The notes: generated by a model not told the origin, from the sequence alone. Positions 1 to 7,143 are shown, counted from the stretch's first letter. The stretch: 34,074 nt of DNA from JABDGR01 sp964561455 (GCA_964561455.1 CAZLPS010000037.1:1-34074); one strand, 5' to 3'. Program-made: numbers and translations.

Positions 1-16
1 CTCATCCTTCATCCTT
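1..16. repeat. TTCATCC-type heptamer array before recA
   Basis: Two heptamers (CTCATCC, TTCATCC) plus TT run into the window from the left and end 7 nt before the recA start codon. The same unit recurs as four copies just upstream of the NUDIX gene at 1969-1996. The array is probably cut by the window edge, so its true length is unknown. Confidence 0.6.
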
Positions 17-23
17 ACCGCCC

Positions 24-1118
24 ATGGCCAAAGCCGCACCCCTCGAAACCCCCGCTCCCAAAAGCGGCAACCGCCCCATCGAACTGGCCCTCTCCGCCAT
101 CAACAAGCAATTTGGCGACGGCACCATCATGCGCCTTGGTGACGCCACGAAGATGACTGTTTCCAGCATCTCCACCGGCTCGGTCGCCATTGACCTCGCC
201 CTCGGCTGCGGTGGCCTCCCCCGCGGGCGCATCGTGGAAATTTTTGGGCCGGAGTCCTCGGGTAAGACGACCCTTTGCTTGTCGGTGATCGCCGAAGCCC
301 AGCGCAATGGCGGCAACGCCGTCTTCATTGACGTCGAACACGCTCTCGACCCGAAATACGCCAAGCTGGTCGGCGTGGATTTGGGCAATCTCATGGTCTC
401 GCAGCCGGAATCCGGCGAAGACGCCCTGAACATCGTCGAGACCCTCATCCGCTCGAACGCGATTGACGTCGTCGTCCTCGACTCCGTGGCCGCGCTCGTG
501 TCGAAAGTGGAACTCGAAGGCCAGATGGGCGACGCCACCGTCGGCGTCCAAGCCCGGATGATGAGTCAGGCGATGCGCCGACTCACGGCGTGCATCAGCA
601 AGAGCCAGTGCGTGTGCATCTTCACCAACCAGATCCGCGAAAAAATCGGCGTCATGTACGGCAATCCGGAAACCACCCCCGGCGGCCGTGCGCTGAAGTT
701 CTTCTCCTCCTGCCGCCTCGACATCCGCCGCGTGGCGCAAATCAAGGACCCGACGGGCAAGGTCATCGGCAACCGGACGAAGGTCAAAGTCGTGAAGAAC
801 AAAGTCGCGCCCCCGTTCACGGAATGCGAATTCGACATCATGTTCGACGAGGGCATCTCCCGCTCCGGTTCGCTTTTGGATCTCGGCATCGAGCATAAGA
901 TTTTGGAAAAGAAGGGCGCGTGGATTGCCTATCAGGGCAACCTCGTCGGCCAGGGCCGCGAAGCGGCGAAGAAGTATTTCGACGACAATCCGAAAATCGC
1001 CGCCGAACTGAAAAAGACAATCATGGAGAAAGTCACAGTCGCCGGCGGGGACGCGATCGCCGAAGGCGGCGACAAGGATGAGGACGACGGCAAGGACGAG
1101 GCGAAGGGGAAGAAGTAG
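24..1118 (+). CDS. recA: Recombinase RecA
   Basis: RecA binds single-stranded DNA as an ATP-dependent filament, drives homologous strand exchange, and stimulates LexA-type self-cleavage in the SOS response. It acts in the cytoplasm. The 364-residue product is close to the usual 350-odd. Visible motifs are Walker A GPESSGKT at residues 75-82, Walker B VVVLDS at about 149-154, the FTNQIREKIGVMYGNPETTP loop-L2 region, and the KVKVVKNKVAPPF block. The C-terminus is an acidic, lysine-rich tail (about residues 345-364), as in many RecA proteins. The ATG at 24 is the natural start: it follows a pyrimidine-rich heptamer array with no Shine-Dalgarno sequence. A long inverted repeat begins 14 nt after the stop. 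No LexA box can be judged because the promoter lies outside the window. Confidence 0.98.
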   Translation: MAKAAPLETPAPKSGNRPIELALSAINKQFGDGTIMRLGDATKMTVSSISTGSVAIDLALGCGGLPRGRIVEIFGPESSGKTTLCLSVIAEAQRNGGNAVFIDVEHALDPKYAKLVGVDLGNLMVSQPESGEDALNIVETLIRSNAIDVVVLDSVAALVSKVELEGQMGDATVGVQARMMSQAMRRLTACISKSQCVCIFTNQIREKIGVMYGNPETTPGGRALKFFSSCRLDIRRVAQIKDPTGKVIGNRTKVKVVKNKVAPPFTECEFDIMFDEGISRSGSLLDLGIEHKILEKKGAWIAYQGNLVGQGREAAKKYFDDNPKIAAELKKTIMEKVTVAGGDAIAEGGDKDEDDGKDEAKGKK

Positions 1119-1132
1119 GTTGATGCGAGCAT

Positions 1133-1224
1133 CGCAGTTAAGTAGCGCTGAGCTTTAGCCAGCGCTTTAGCAATCGTCACTGCATCCAGAAGCGCTGGCT
1201 AAAGCTCAGCGCTACTTAACTGCG
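1133..1224. repeat. REP/BIME-like inverted repeat A
   Basis: The 35-bp arms (1133-1167 and 1190-1224) are perfect reverse complements around a 22-nt loop. Each arm contains its own small hairpin, GCGCT/AGCGC around a CTTTAG loop. The core TAGCGCTGAGCTTTAG recurs in the element at 12775-12865, so this is a dispersed family and not only a recA terminator. There is no T-run after the stem, which argues against a canonical intrinsic terminator, although the transcript would fold strongly. Confidence 0.85.
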
Positions 1225-1296
1225 TCCGCCTCAAGCACACTCTGGTTTTGCCACGTCATCGGCATTGTGTTTAGAATTCGGCCCTCCCTTCCCGCC

Positions 1297-1662
1297 ATGA
1301 ATCTCCTCCTCCGCAACGCCGCTTTTTGGCAAACGACCCTGCTGCTGGTCTGCTCGAATGTCTTCATGACGTTCGCGTGGTACGGGCATTTGAAAAACCT
1401 CCGGGAAAAGCCCTGGATCATCGCCGCGCTGGTCAGCTGGGGCATTGCGCTGTTTGAATACCTTTTGCAGGTACCGGCGAACCGGATTGGAACTGCCGGT
1501 AACATTTCGCTCGGCCAGCTTAAGATAATGCAGGAGATCATTACCCTTTCCGTCTTCGTGCCGTTCGCCATGTTCTACATGAACCAACCTTTCAAACTCG
1601 ACTACCTCTGGGCGGGCCTGTGCCTGCTCGGAGCGGCATATTTTATTTTTCGCAACGCGTGA
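1297..1662 (+). CDS. DUF486/DMT-like small membrane protein
   Basis: This is a 121-residue protein of the DUF486 family (distantly related to drug/metabolite transporters) with no settled function. It is very hydrophobic, with about four membrane segments (roughly residues 9-27, 42-58, 78-95 and 103-118). Family-typical stretches include SNVFMTFAWYGHLK, SWGIALFEYLLQVPANRIG and QLKIMQEIITLSVF. The ATG at 1297 gives the normal family length. An upstream GTG at 1267 would add ten unsupported residues. No Shine-Dalgarno sequence is visible. It lies 72 nt after inverted repeat A, so a common transcript with recA is possible but unproven. Family assignment is firm; transported substrate, if any, is unknown. 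Confidence 0.88.
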   Translation: MNLLLRNAAFWQTTLLLVCSNVFMTFAWYGHLKNLREKPWIIAALVSWGIALFEYLLQVPANRIGTAGNISLGQLKIMQEIITLSVFVPFAMFYMNQPFKLDYLWAGLCLLGAAYFIFRNA

Positions 1663-2000
1663 ATTGGAAGCGGGGAGCAGGGAGCAGGGAGACAGGAGTC
1701 AGGAGGCTGATAAAGAAGCTAGAAGTAAGAAGCTGGAATATGGGCACCAGTAGAAGCTGAAAGTTGGAATCTGGAATCTAGAATACAAGACCACCATAAT
1801 AATCGCGACAGTAACTAAATAATCATTAGCCCGGAACTAAGAACTCGAAACACGGTCTTTCTCCCTTCACGCTAAAATTTCTTCCCCCTTCCGCCCCGCA
1901 CTCTCATCGGGTGATTTTCGGTGTCCGACATTCTAACTTCCAGCTTCCTGATTCTAGATTCCCCCTGATTCATCCTTCATCCCTCATCCTTCATCCTTCC
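1663..2000. repeat. Intergenic region built largely of heptamer arrays
   Basis: This 345-bp gap between the DUF486 and NUDIX genes holds no convincing ORF. It consists largely of imperfect 7-nt tandem units. Purine-rich arrays lie at 1670-1704 (GCGGGGA, GCAGGGA, GCAGGGA, GACAGGA, GTCAGGA), 1714-1741 (AGAAGCT, AGAAGTA, AGAAGCT, GGAATAT) and 1752-1786 (AGAAGCT, GAAAGTT, GGAATCT, GGAATCT, AGAATAC). Pyrimidine-rich arrays follow at 1935-1962 (AACTTCC, AGCTTCC, TGATTCT, AGATTCC) and 1969-1996 (TTCATCC, TTCATCC, CTCATCC, TTCATCC). The two halves are roughly mirror-complementary. The DNA between them (about 1790-1930) is AT-richer and shows nothing else recognisable. Confidence 0.8.
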
Positions 2001-2007
2001 CCACCCC

Positions 2008-2604
2008 ATGTCCGAACTTTTCGACGTTGTTGACGACCAGGACCGCATCCTCCGCCAGGAGCCGCGGGCGGACGTCCACCGCCAGCGCCTCCTCCACCGG
2101 GCCGTGCATATTCTCGTCTTCAATTCCAAAGGCGAAGTGTACCTCCAGCGCCGGTCGGCCAAAAAGGACACCTACCCGAACCGCTGGACGACTTCCTGCT
2201 CGGGCCATGTGGACGCCGGCGAAGATTACGACACCGCCGCCATCCGCGAGATGGAGGAAGAGCTGGGACTAAAGGGGGCAAAGCTCGAAGCAGGGAGCAG
2301 GGAGAGGGGAGCTCGGAGCCAGAGACAACCCAAACGTGGAGGCACTGAACTCCCTGCTCCCCGCTCCCCGCTCCCCGCTTTAGTGCCTTTCACCAAGCAC
2401 CCCCCCTGCCGCGAGACGGGCTGGGAGTTTATCTGGATTTACACGCTGACGACAAACATTGAGCCGACCCCGGATCCGGCGGAGATTTCCGAGGGCCGCT
2501 GGATTTCGCCGGCCGACTTTGACTCCTGGATTGCCCGCGAGCCCAAAGTCTTTACGCCTTCGTTTATCCTGGTCTGGAGGTTGTGGCGGAAGCAGCATCC
2601 CTAA
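2008..2604 (+). CDS. NUDIX hydrolase, Idi/YfcD-like
   Basis: This is a 198-residue cytoplasmic NUDIX protein. The full signature GX5EX7REUXEEXGU is present with G66, E72, R80, E81, E84, E85 and G87, so Mg-dependent cleavage of a nucleoside-diphosphate-like substrate is plausible. The N-terminus (LFDVVDDQDRIL) and the SCSGH segment resemble the YfcD/isopentenyl-diphosphate-isomerase-like branch. True IPP isomerase activity cannot be decided from sequence. Oddity: residues about 88-126 are low-complexity (SRERGARS, LPAPRSPLPAL). They are encoded by two opposed heptamer arrays, and conserved NUDIX sequence resumes at PFTKHPPC. The insertion keeps the frame. The ATG at 2008 follows a TTCATCC array by 11 nt, with no Shine-Dalgarno sequence. 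Confidence 0.9.
   Translation: MSELFDVVDDQDRILRQEPRADVHRQRLLHRAVHILVFNSKGEVYLQRRSAKKDTYPNRWTTSCSGHVDAGEDYDTAAIREMEEELGLKGAKLEAGSRERGARSQRQPKRGGTELPAPRSPLPALVPFTKHPPCRETGWEFIWIYTLTTNIEPTPDPAEISEGRWISPADFDSWIAREPKVFTPSFILVWRLWRKQHP
2268..2384. repeat. Inverted pair of heptamer arrays inside the NUDIX gene
   Basis: The left array at 2290-2317 reads GCAGGGA, GCAGGGA, GAGGGGA, GCTCGGA and continues GCCAGA. The right array at 2351-2378 reads TCCCTGC then TCCCCGC three times, i.e. the reverse-complement type. ACTAAAG at 2268-2274 and CTTTAGT at 2378-2384 flank them as inverted 7-mers. Taken to these flanks the unit is 117 bp, or 39 codons. The exact insertion borders are inferred. Confidence 0.75.
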
Positions 2605-2651
2605 GCAGAACAGACCATCCGACTTTTACTTGCAGAAATTGCCGCGATCCT

Positions 2652-2677
2652 TTAGGTTAACCGTTCGAACAACCTAA
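2652..2677. promoter_or_regulatory. Nested palindromes before the Bax-inhibitor-like gene
   Basis: TTAGGTT (2652-2658) and AACCTAA (2671-2677) are perfect inverted 7-mers. They enclose the palindromes GGTTAACC and GTTCGAAC. The block ends 13 nt before the ATG at 2691. It could be an operator or a 5'-leader hairpin; the sequence alone does not decide. Confidence 0.35.
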
Positions 2678-2690
2678 TTTCGTTCCTACC

Positions 2691-3431
2691 ATGGCCTTCT
2701 ACCAGACATCCAATCCGGCTTTTCGCAAAGACACGTTTACCCGCTCGAATGCGACGGGCGCGACGATGACGCTCAACGGCACGGTCCACAAGACCGGCAT
2801 CCTCCTGCTTTTGACCATGGCGTCGGCGGCCTGGACTTGGCGCATATTGACCACCCAGGGCGCGGAAGCAGCGACGCCGTGGATGTGGGGCGGCCTAATT
2901 GGGGGGTTTATCATCTCGCTGGTGACCATTTTTGTGAATCGCGCCGCGCCCATCACCGCGCCGATTTATGCGGTGCTTGAAGGTTTTGCCCTTGGCGGCA
3001 TTTCCAACGCGCTCAATCAACAATATCATGGCATCGCCATTCAGGCGACCGTCATCACCTTCGGCGCGCTGCTGACGATGCTGGCACTTTATGCATCCGG
3101 CGCGGTGCGGGCGACTCCGGGTTTCGTTAAATTCGTGGTCGTGGCGACGGGAACCGTCTGTTTGGTCTATGTGATTGACATGATCCTGCACCTGTTTGGC
3201 ATTGGCGTGCCGTTTATCAATGACAGCGGCGCGATGGGCATCGGCTTCAGTATTTTTGTCGTGATTCTGGCCACGCTGAATCTCGTGCTCGATTTTGGGA
3301 TGATCGAACAAGGCGCGCAGGAAGGCGCCCCGAAATATATGGAATGGTATGGGGCCTTTGCCATCATGGTCACGCTCGTCTGGCTGTATTTGGAAGTGCT
3401 CCGTCTGCTGGCCAAGACGAATCGGCGGTAA
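2691..3431 (+). CDS. Bax inhibitor-1/YccA family membrane protein
   Basis: The product is a 246-residue integral membrane protein of the bacterial Bax-inhibitor-1-like group (BaxI_1/YccA type). The N-terminus carries the typical SNPAF and T-x-N-G-T-x-x-K-T (TLNGTVHKT) elements. About seven hydrophobic segments follow, between roughly residues 35 and 240. The family's acidic, conserved last segments appear as LNLVLDFGMIEQGAQ and PKYMEWYGAFAIMVTLVWLY. Members are implicated in membrane ion (calcium/proton) leak and in contact with membrane proteases, but this bacterial subgroup has no defined role. The ATG at 2691 fits the family start. The gene is convergent with uvrD, with a REP-like repeat between them. 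Confidence 0.92.
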   Translation: MAFYQTSNPAFRKDTFTRSNATGATMTLNGTVHKTGILLLLTMASAAWTWRILTTQGAEAATPWMWGGLIGGFIISLVTIFVNRAAPITAPIYAVLEGFALGGISNALNQQYHGIAIQATVITFGALLTMLALYASGAVRATPGFVKFVVVATGTVCLVYVIDMILHLFGIGVPFINDSGAMGIGFSIFVVILATLNLVLDFGMIEQGAQEGAPKYMEWYGAFAIMVTLVWLYLEVLRLLAKTNRR

Positions 3432-3451
3432 GAAAGTTGGCAAGTGCACAA

Positions 3452-3581
3452 TTTTTGGAATGCGGCGGCTTGACGCCGCTTTTCTTCCGCTCGCGAAAAC
3501 CAATTAGCTTGGTGTCGTCTTTACCCATCGAAGATCCACCATCACTCGGTGAAAGCGGCGTCAAGCCGCCGCACTCCAAAA
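3452..3581. repeat. REP/BIME-like inverted repeat B
   Basis: Arms of about 30 bp at 3452-3483 and 3552-3581 are reverse complements apart from one substitution and one indel. They are separated by about 68 nt. Each arm contains the internal hairpin GCGGCG-GCTTGA-CGCCGC. It sits between the convergent Bax-inhibitor and uvrD genes, a typical REP position where it may also limit read-through. Confidence 0.8.
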
Positions 3582-3596
3582 AATTAGCCTTGTCCC

Positions 3597-5846
3597 CTAA
3601 AACATCGTCCCCCGCACGCGGAACTGGTCGTAGCTTTCCGGATCCAATTCCTCGATGAACCGGCTCGGAGGCATCACGGCGGGCGGGCCGCCCTGGCTCA
3701 TGATGCGCGGGTAAAGGACGTACAATTCATCCTTGGCGCGCGTCGATGCCACATAGAACAAGCGGCGCTCCTCCTCGACGTCCCCGTCGTCAATGGCGCG
3801 TTTGAGGGGCAACATGCCGTCGGCGGCGCCGATGATGAAAACGATGGGAAATTCCAGCCCTTTGGCTTGGTGGATGGTCGTGAGGCGAATGGTGTCCTCG
3901 TTGGGCTCGGCGGAGCGATCGCTGGTTTCAGAATTGAGGAGGACCAATTGCGCGAGCAGCTCGTTCATGTCCTGGAACCGCGCGGCGAAGCCTATCACGC
4001 TGTCCAAATCCTCGCGGCGGGACTCCCAGTTGTCATACTGGTTGCGCATGTAATCGCCATACCAGCCCTCGATGGCAATCCGGACGATTTCGGCAGGACT
4101 GAGCGGGGAGCGGGGAGCAGGGAGCGGGGAGTTGGCAGGGCGAAGGGCGGAGGGCGAAGGGCGAAGGGGGCGCGCCGGCAGATTCTCGGGTTCGTCCAAC
4201 GATAGTGCGCGTTGATTCCCAGCATTGTCAGCCTTGGGCATGGTGCGGTCGGCGCCCTGGGGATTCAATTGCGCCACGCCCATTTTCTCGAGGGCTTCCT
4301 CCAGGTTTTGCAGCGTGAGCGCGAGGTCCTTAAAATCCGCGCGGGCTTCCGCGGGCAATTTCGCCGCGACGGACTCTTCCGTCAGCGCGCCGATAAGCGT
4401 CTTGTCGTATTTCCGCGCGGCATCCTGGGCGGCGGCGAGGGCGGCTTCGGCCTTGCGCGGGCCGACTTTGGGCAGGAGCGCGGCGAGGCGGATAAACGCT
4501 ACGGTGTCCCGCGGGTTGTGCGCAAAGCGCAAATGGGCCACAAGGTCGCGAATGTGCGCCTGCTCAAAGAATCGCACGCCACTAGTGATGGTAAACGGTA
4601 CGCCCTGGCGCGACAGTTCAATCTGCAAATCCATCGCGTGGTAATGGGCGCGGTAGAGCACCGCGATGTCGCGCAGGGCGACACCGTCGGTCTCGCGCAG
4701 TTCGCGGATGCGCGCGATGACGAAGGCGGCCTGCTGGCGCGTGTCCAGCGCCGCGATGACCACGGGCTTGCGGCCCATTTTACGCACGGGTTTGAGGTGC
4801 TTGTGAAATTCGCTGGCGATGTGCTGGTGGTCAAGAATGCCGTTGGCGAAGCGCAGGACCTCCGGCGTGCTGCGGTAATTGATCTCGATTTTAAAAATGT
4901 TGGCGCCCGGGTGCCGCTCGGGAAAGCCACGAACGTTTTCGAAGTTCGCGCCGCGCCAGGTGTAGATGCATTGGGCGTCGTCGCCCACGGCCATAAGCTG
5001 GTGGTCCGCGGCGATGAGGTCCACGATCTCGGACTGCAACTTGTTCGTGTCCTGAAATTCGTCCACCAGGACATTGCGGAACTGGCGCTGGTAGTGGGAG
5101 CGCACGCTTTCCTCGCGCTGCATGGCCAGGAGCCAGTATTCGAGCAAGTCGTCGTAATCGGTCACATGCTTGTCGAGTTTGGACTTCTGATAGGCGGCGG
5201 CGAATTTGGCGATCTTGTCGCCGATTTCCTCCAGCCACGGGTATTTCTCCAAAACGACCTCGTCCAGCTTGCGGCGGGTGTTGCGCGCGTAGCTGATGAT
5301 CTCCTTCACCAAGTGCGGCTTCGGATGCTCCTTGTTCTTGGTGAACGTGGGCTCGACGGACCGCACGACATCGCTGAAGAGGGCATCCGAGTCGCCTTCG
5401 TCCAGAATCGTAAAATTCGGCGGTATGCCGACCACATCGCCATGGCGGCGCAGCACCCGCTGGCCGACGCTATGAAAAGTGCCGCCCCAGAAGCGGCTGC
5501 GCGGCTGGCCGGTCAGATCCTCGACGCGGCCCAGCATCTCCCGCGCGGCCTTGTTGGTGAAGGTCAGGAGCAAGATCTGCCATGGTTGCACCCCTTGTTC
5601 GAGGAGCCACGCCACGCGGTAGGTCAGGGTCCGGGTCTTGCCCGAACCCGCCCCGGCCAACACGAGCGCCGCCCCGGGTGGCGCCGTGACGGCCGCCAGT
5701 TGGTCCTCATTGAGCGCGGCGGCGTAATCTATGGGCGCGAAAGCCCCCGGCGCCAGTCGCGCCAGTGCACCCGTGCCGCCAGATCCGTCCATTTCCATCG
5801 GGTAACAATCAGGTAAATTCCCCAGTCCGGCCAGAAAAAAGCCCAT
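3597..5846 (-). CDS. UvrD/PcrA/Rep-family DNA helicase
   Basis: This superfamily 1A 3'-to-5' DNA helicase probably acts in excision or mismatch repair and in clearing blocked forks or RecA filaments. The helicase motifs occur in order in 749 residues: Q-motif region LNEDQLAAV, motif I AGAGSGKT (64-71), Ia TFTNKA (95-100), II DEFQDT (262-267), III GDDAQCIYTWRGA (288-300), IV INYRST, V IHQAKGLEFPIVF and VI ASTRAKDEL. Oddity: residues about 559-583, in a variable region before motif V, are proline/arginine-rich (LPAPRSPL, LRPSPSALRP). Two different heptamer arrays encode them. The initiator may be the listed ATG or the Met at residue 17 or 19. The minus-strand gene is divergent from ppk2. UvrD, PcrA and Rep cannot be separated from sequence alone. 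Confidence 0.95.
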   Translation of the reverse strand: MGFFLAGLGNLPDCYPMEMDGSGGTGALARLAPGAFAPIDYAAALNEDQLAAVTAPPGAALVLAGAGSGKTRTLTYRVAWLLEQGVQPWQILLLTFTNKAAREMLGRVEDLTGQPRSRFWGGTFHSVGQRVLRRHGDVVGIPPNFTILDEGDSDALFSDVVRSVEPTFTKNKEHPKPHLVKEIISYARNTRRKLDEVVLEKYPWLEEIGDKIAKFAAAYQKSKLDKHVTDYDDLLEYWLLAMQREESVRSHYQRQFRNVLVDEFQDTNKLQSEIVDLIAADHQLMAVGDDAQCIYTWRGANFENVRGFPERHPGANIFKIEINYRSTPEVLRFANGILDHQHIASEFHKHLKPVRKMGRKPVVIAALDTRQQAAFVIARIRELRETDGVALRDIAVLYRAHYHAMDLQIELSRQGVPFTITSGVRFFEQAHIRDLVAHLRFAHNPRDTVAFIRLAALLPKVGPRKAEAALAAAQDAARKYDKTLIGALTEESVAAKLPAEARADFKDLALTLQNLEEALEKMGVAQLNPQGADRTMPKADNAGNQRALSLDEPENLPARPLRPSPSALRPANSPLPAPRSPLSPAEIVRIAIEGWYGDYMRNQYDNWESRREDLDSVIGFAARFQDMNELLAQLVLLNSETSDRSAEPNEDTIRLTTIHQAKGLEFPIVFIIGAADGMLPLKRAIDDGDVEEERRLFYVASTRAKDELYVLYPRIMSQGGPPAVMPPSRFIEELDPESYDQFRVRGTMF
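4101..4168. repeat. Two heptamer arrays inside uvrD
   Basis: At 4101-4131 the plus strand reads GAGCGGG, GAGCGGG, GAGCAGG, GAGCGGG, GAG (4.4 units). At 4141-4168 it reads CGAAGGG, CGGAGGG, CGAAGGG, CGAAGGG (4 units). Both types lack stop codons in every frame on both strands, and the helicase frame passes through them. Each single-unit gain or loss would shift the reading frame by one base. Confidence 0.85.
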
Positions 5847-5866
5847 TCAACGCCATTTTTTACTTC

Positions 5867-5894
5867 TTAATTCCTAATTCTTAATTCTTAATTC
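5867..5894. repeat. TTAATTC heptamer array before ppk2
   Basis: Four units (TTAATTC, CTAATTC, TTAATTC, TTAATTC) end 4 nt before the ppk2 ATG at 5899. They lie in the short uvrD/ppk2 divergent spacer. The only Shine-Dalgarno-like bases, AGG at 5895-5897, directly follow the array. This AT-rich stretch may also serve as a promoter or unwinding region. Confidence 0.8.
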
Positions 5895-5898
5895 AGGC

Positions 5899-6897
5899 AT
5901 GCCCTTCGACCCCACCGACCTCCGTGTGCTCTCGGGCGCGCACGAACCCCTCCGCCACCATCGCCCGGACCTCAATCTCGGCTTTGGTGACAAGGACGAG
6001 GCGGTCGAAGCGCTGGCCGAATTGCTCCCGGAACTGCGCAGCCTGCACGACCGGCTCAATGCGCAACGCACGTGGTCGTTCCTCATCATCCTCCAGGCAA
6101 TGGACGCCGCGGGCAAGGACGGCATCGTGAAGCACGTGCTCACAGGCTTCAATCAGCAGTCCTGCCATGTGACGAGCTTTTCCGCCCCGGTGGGAACGGA
6201 AGTGGCGCACAGTTTTCTGTGGCGCTGCACGATGCCGCTGCCGGCGCGCGGGCACATCGGCGTGTTCAACCGGTCGTATTATGAGGAAGTCCTCGTCCCG
6301 CGGGTGCGCACGGAGTACATTCCCTACCAGCGCCTGCCGGTGCCGTGCCTGCACGGGGATATCACGGCAACGAAGCAAGGAGCCGGGAGCGGGGAGCACG
6401 GAGCCAGAACGGCCAAGGCATTTGCGGAATATGACGAGAAGCTGAAGGACTCCCATGGGAAACCGCCCAAGTTGCCGCCGCCGGAATTCTGGCATGCGCG
6501 GCTGGAGGACATCAATGCCTTCGAACGCCATTTGGCGCGCAGCGGCACCCGCATCGTCAAATTCTTCCTGCACCTGTCGCGCGAGGAGCAAAAGCGCCGT
6601 TTTCTCACCCGCATCGACGACAAGGCCCGCAATTGGAAGTTTTCCCCGGCGGACGTGCGCGACCGCCGCCACTGGGAGCAATACCACCACGTTTACTCCG
6701 AAATTCTCACCACGACCAGCACGCCCTGGGCGCCATGGTACGTCATTCCGGCGGACTATAAATACGTCGCGCGGCTGGCCGTGGCAAAAGTCCTCGAGCA
6801 CGAACTGGCCCTGCTGCATCCCAAGTATCCCCGACTGGACAAACAGGGTCGCAAGGACCTGGCCAAGGCCAAGAAGATTCTCCTCCAGGAAGGTTGA
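5899..6897 (+). CDS. ppk2: Polyphosphate kinase 2 family, class III-like
   Basis: PPK2 enzymes transfer phosphate from polyphosphate to AMP, ADP or other nucleotides in the cytoplasm, regenerating nucleotide pools. The 332-residue product shows the Walker A-like AMDAAGKDG (67-75), Walker B FNRSYYEEVLVPRV (from 123), REEQKRRFLTRI, the lid KARNWKFSPADVRDRRHWEQ (about residues 240-260), and APWYVIPADYKYVARL near the C-terminus. The pattern matches class III PPK2 (AMP and ADP phosphorylation) best, but substrate is inferred. Oddity: residues about 158-171 (GAGSGEHGAR) come from a heptamer array and lie in an extended loop before the conserved FWHARLEDINAFERHL helix. The ATG at 5899 has a weak AGG just upstream. 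Confidence 0.92.
   Translation: MPFDPTDLRVLSGAHEPLRHHRPDLNLGFGDKDEAVEALAELLPELRSLHDRLNAQRTWSFLIILQAMDAAGKDGIVKHVLTGFNQQSCHVTSFSAPVGTEVAHSFLWRCTMPLPARGHIGVFNRSYYEEVLVPRVRTEYIPYQRLPVPCLHGDITATKQGAGSGEHGARTAKAFAEYDEKLKDSHGKPPKLPPPEFWHARLEDINAFERHLARSGTRIVKFFLHLSREEQKRRFLTRIDDKARNWKFSPADVRDRRHWEQYHHVYSEILTTTSTPWAPWYVIPADYKYVARLAVAKVLEHELALLHPKYPRLDKQGRKDLAKAKKILLQEG
6375..6405. repeat. Heptamer array inside ppk2
   Basis: The array reads GCAAGGA, GCCGGGA, GCGGGGA, GCACGGA, then GCC followed by AGA. It closely parallels the left array in the NUDIX gene, which also ends in a G-C-N-C-GGA unit followed by GCCAGA. This points to copies of one repeat family, not chance low complexity. The frame is preserved. 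Confidence 0.8.
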
Positions 6898-6910
6898 ACA
6901 AAAAACCTTG

Positions 6911-6924
6911 GCCGGGAGCCGGGA
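6911..6924. repeat. GCCGGGA doublet after ppk2
   Basis: Two identical heptamers (GCCGGGA) lie 14 nt after the ppk2 stop. They are a minimal member of the same 7-nt repeat class. With only two copies, chance cannot be excluded. Confidence 0.4.
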
Positions 6925-6974
6925 ATTTGTCATGGTAGGGGGCTGCGCCGGACTGGAAACGGTCTGACCGCAAC

Positions 6975-7064
6975 GGAGAGGTGACAGAGTGGCCGAATGT
7001 GCCTGACTCGAAATCAGGTGTGGGCGCGAGTCCACCGGGGGTTCGAATCCCTCCCTCTCCGCCA
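6975..7064 (+). tRNA. tRNA-Ser (anticodon CGA)
   Basis: The acceptor stem GGAGAGG (6975-6981) pairs with CCTCTCC (7054-7060), followed by discriminator G and an encoded CCA (7062-7064). The anticodon stem CCTGA/TCAGG holds the loop CTCGAAA with anticodon CGA, reading UCG serine codons. A long variable arm (GTGGGCGCGAGTCCAC region) marks a class II tRNA. The T arm is GGGGG-TTCGAAT-CCCTC. It stands alone, 77 nt after ppk2, with the Fic/HTH cassette converging from the right. Confidence 0.96.
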
Positions 7065-7143
7065 GTAATCCGCTGGGTGCAATCGCGTTCTTTGGGGGCA
7101 CGAAGGTCGGTTGCGAGTTGCTCCGGCCATGGCCCGCGAAGGA

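Noticed and set aside
4212..5816. Plus-strand open frame of 534 codons opposite uvrD
   Set aside because: It is antisense to a helicase with all motifs, and its translation is His/Val/Gly-rich with no recognisable domain. GC-rich codon use leaves antisense frames open.
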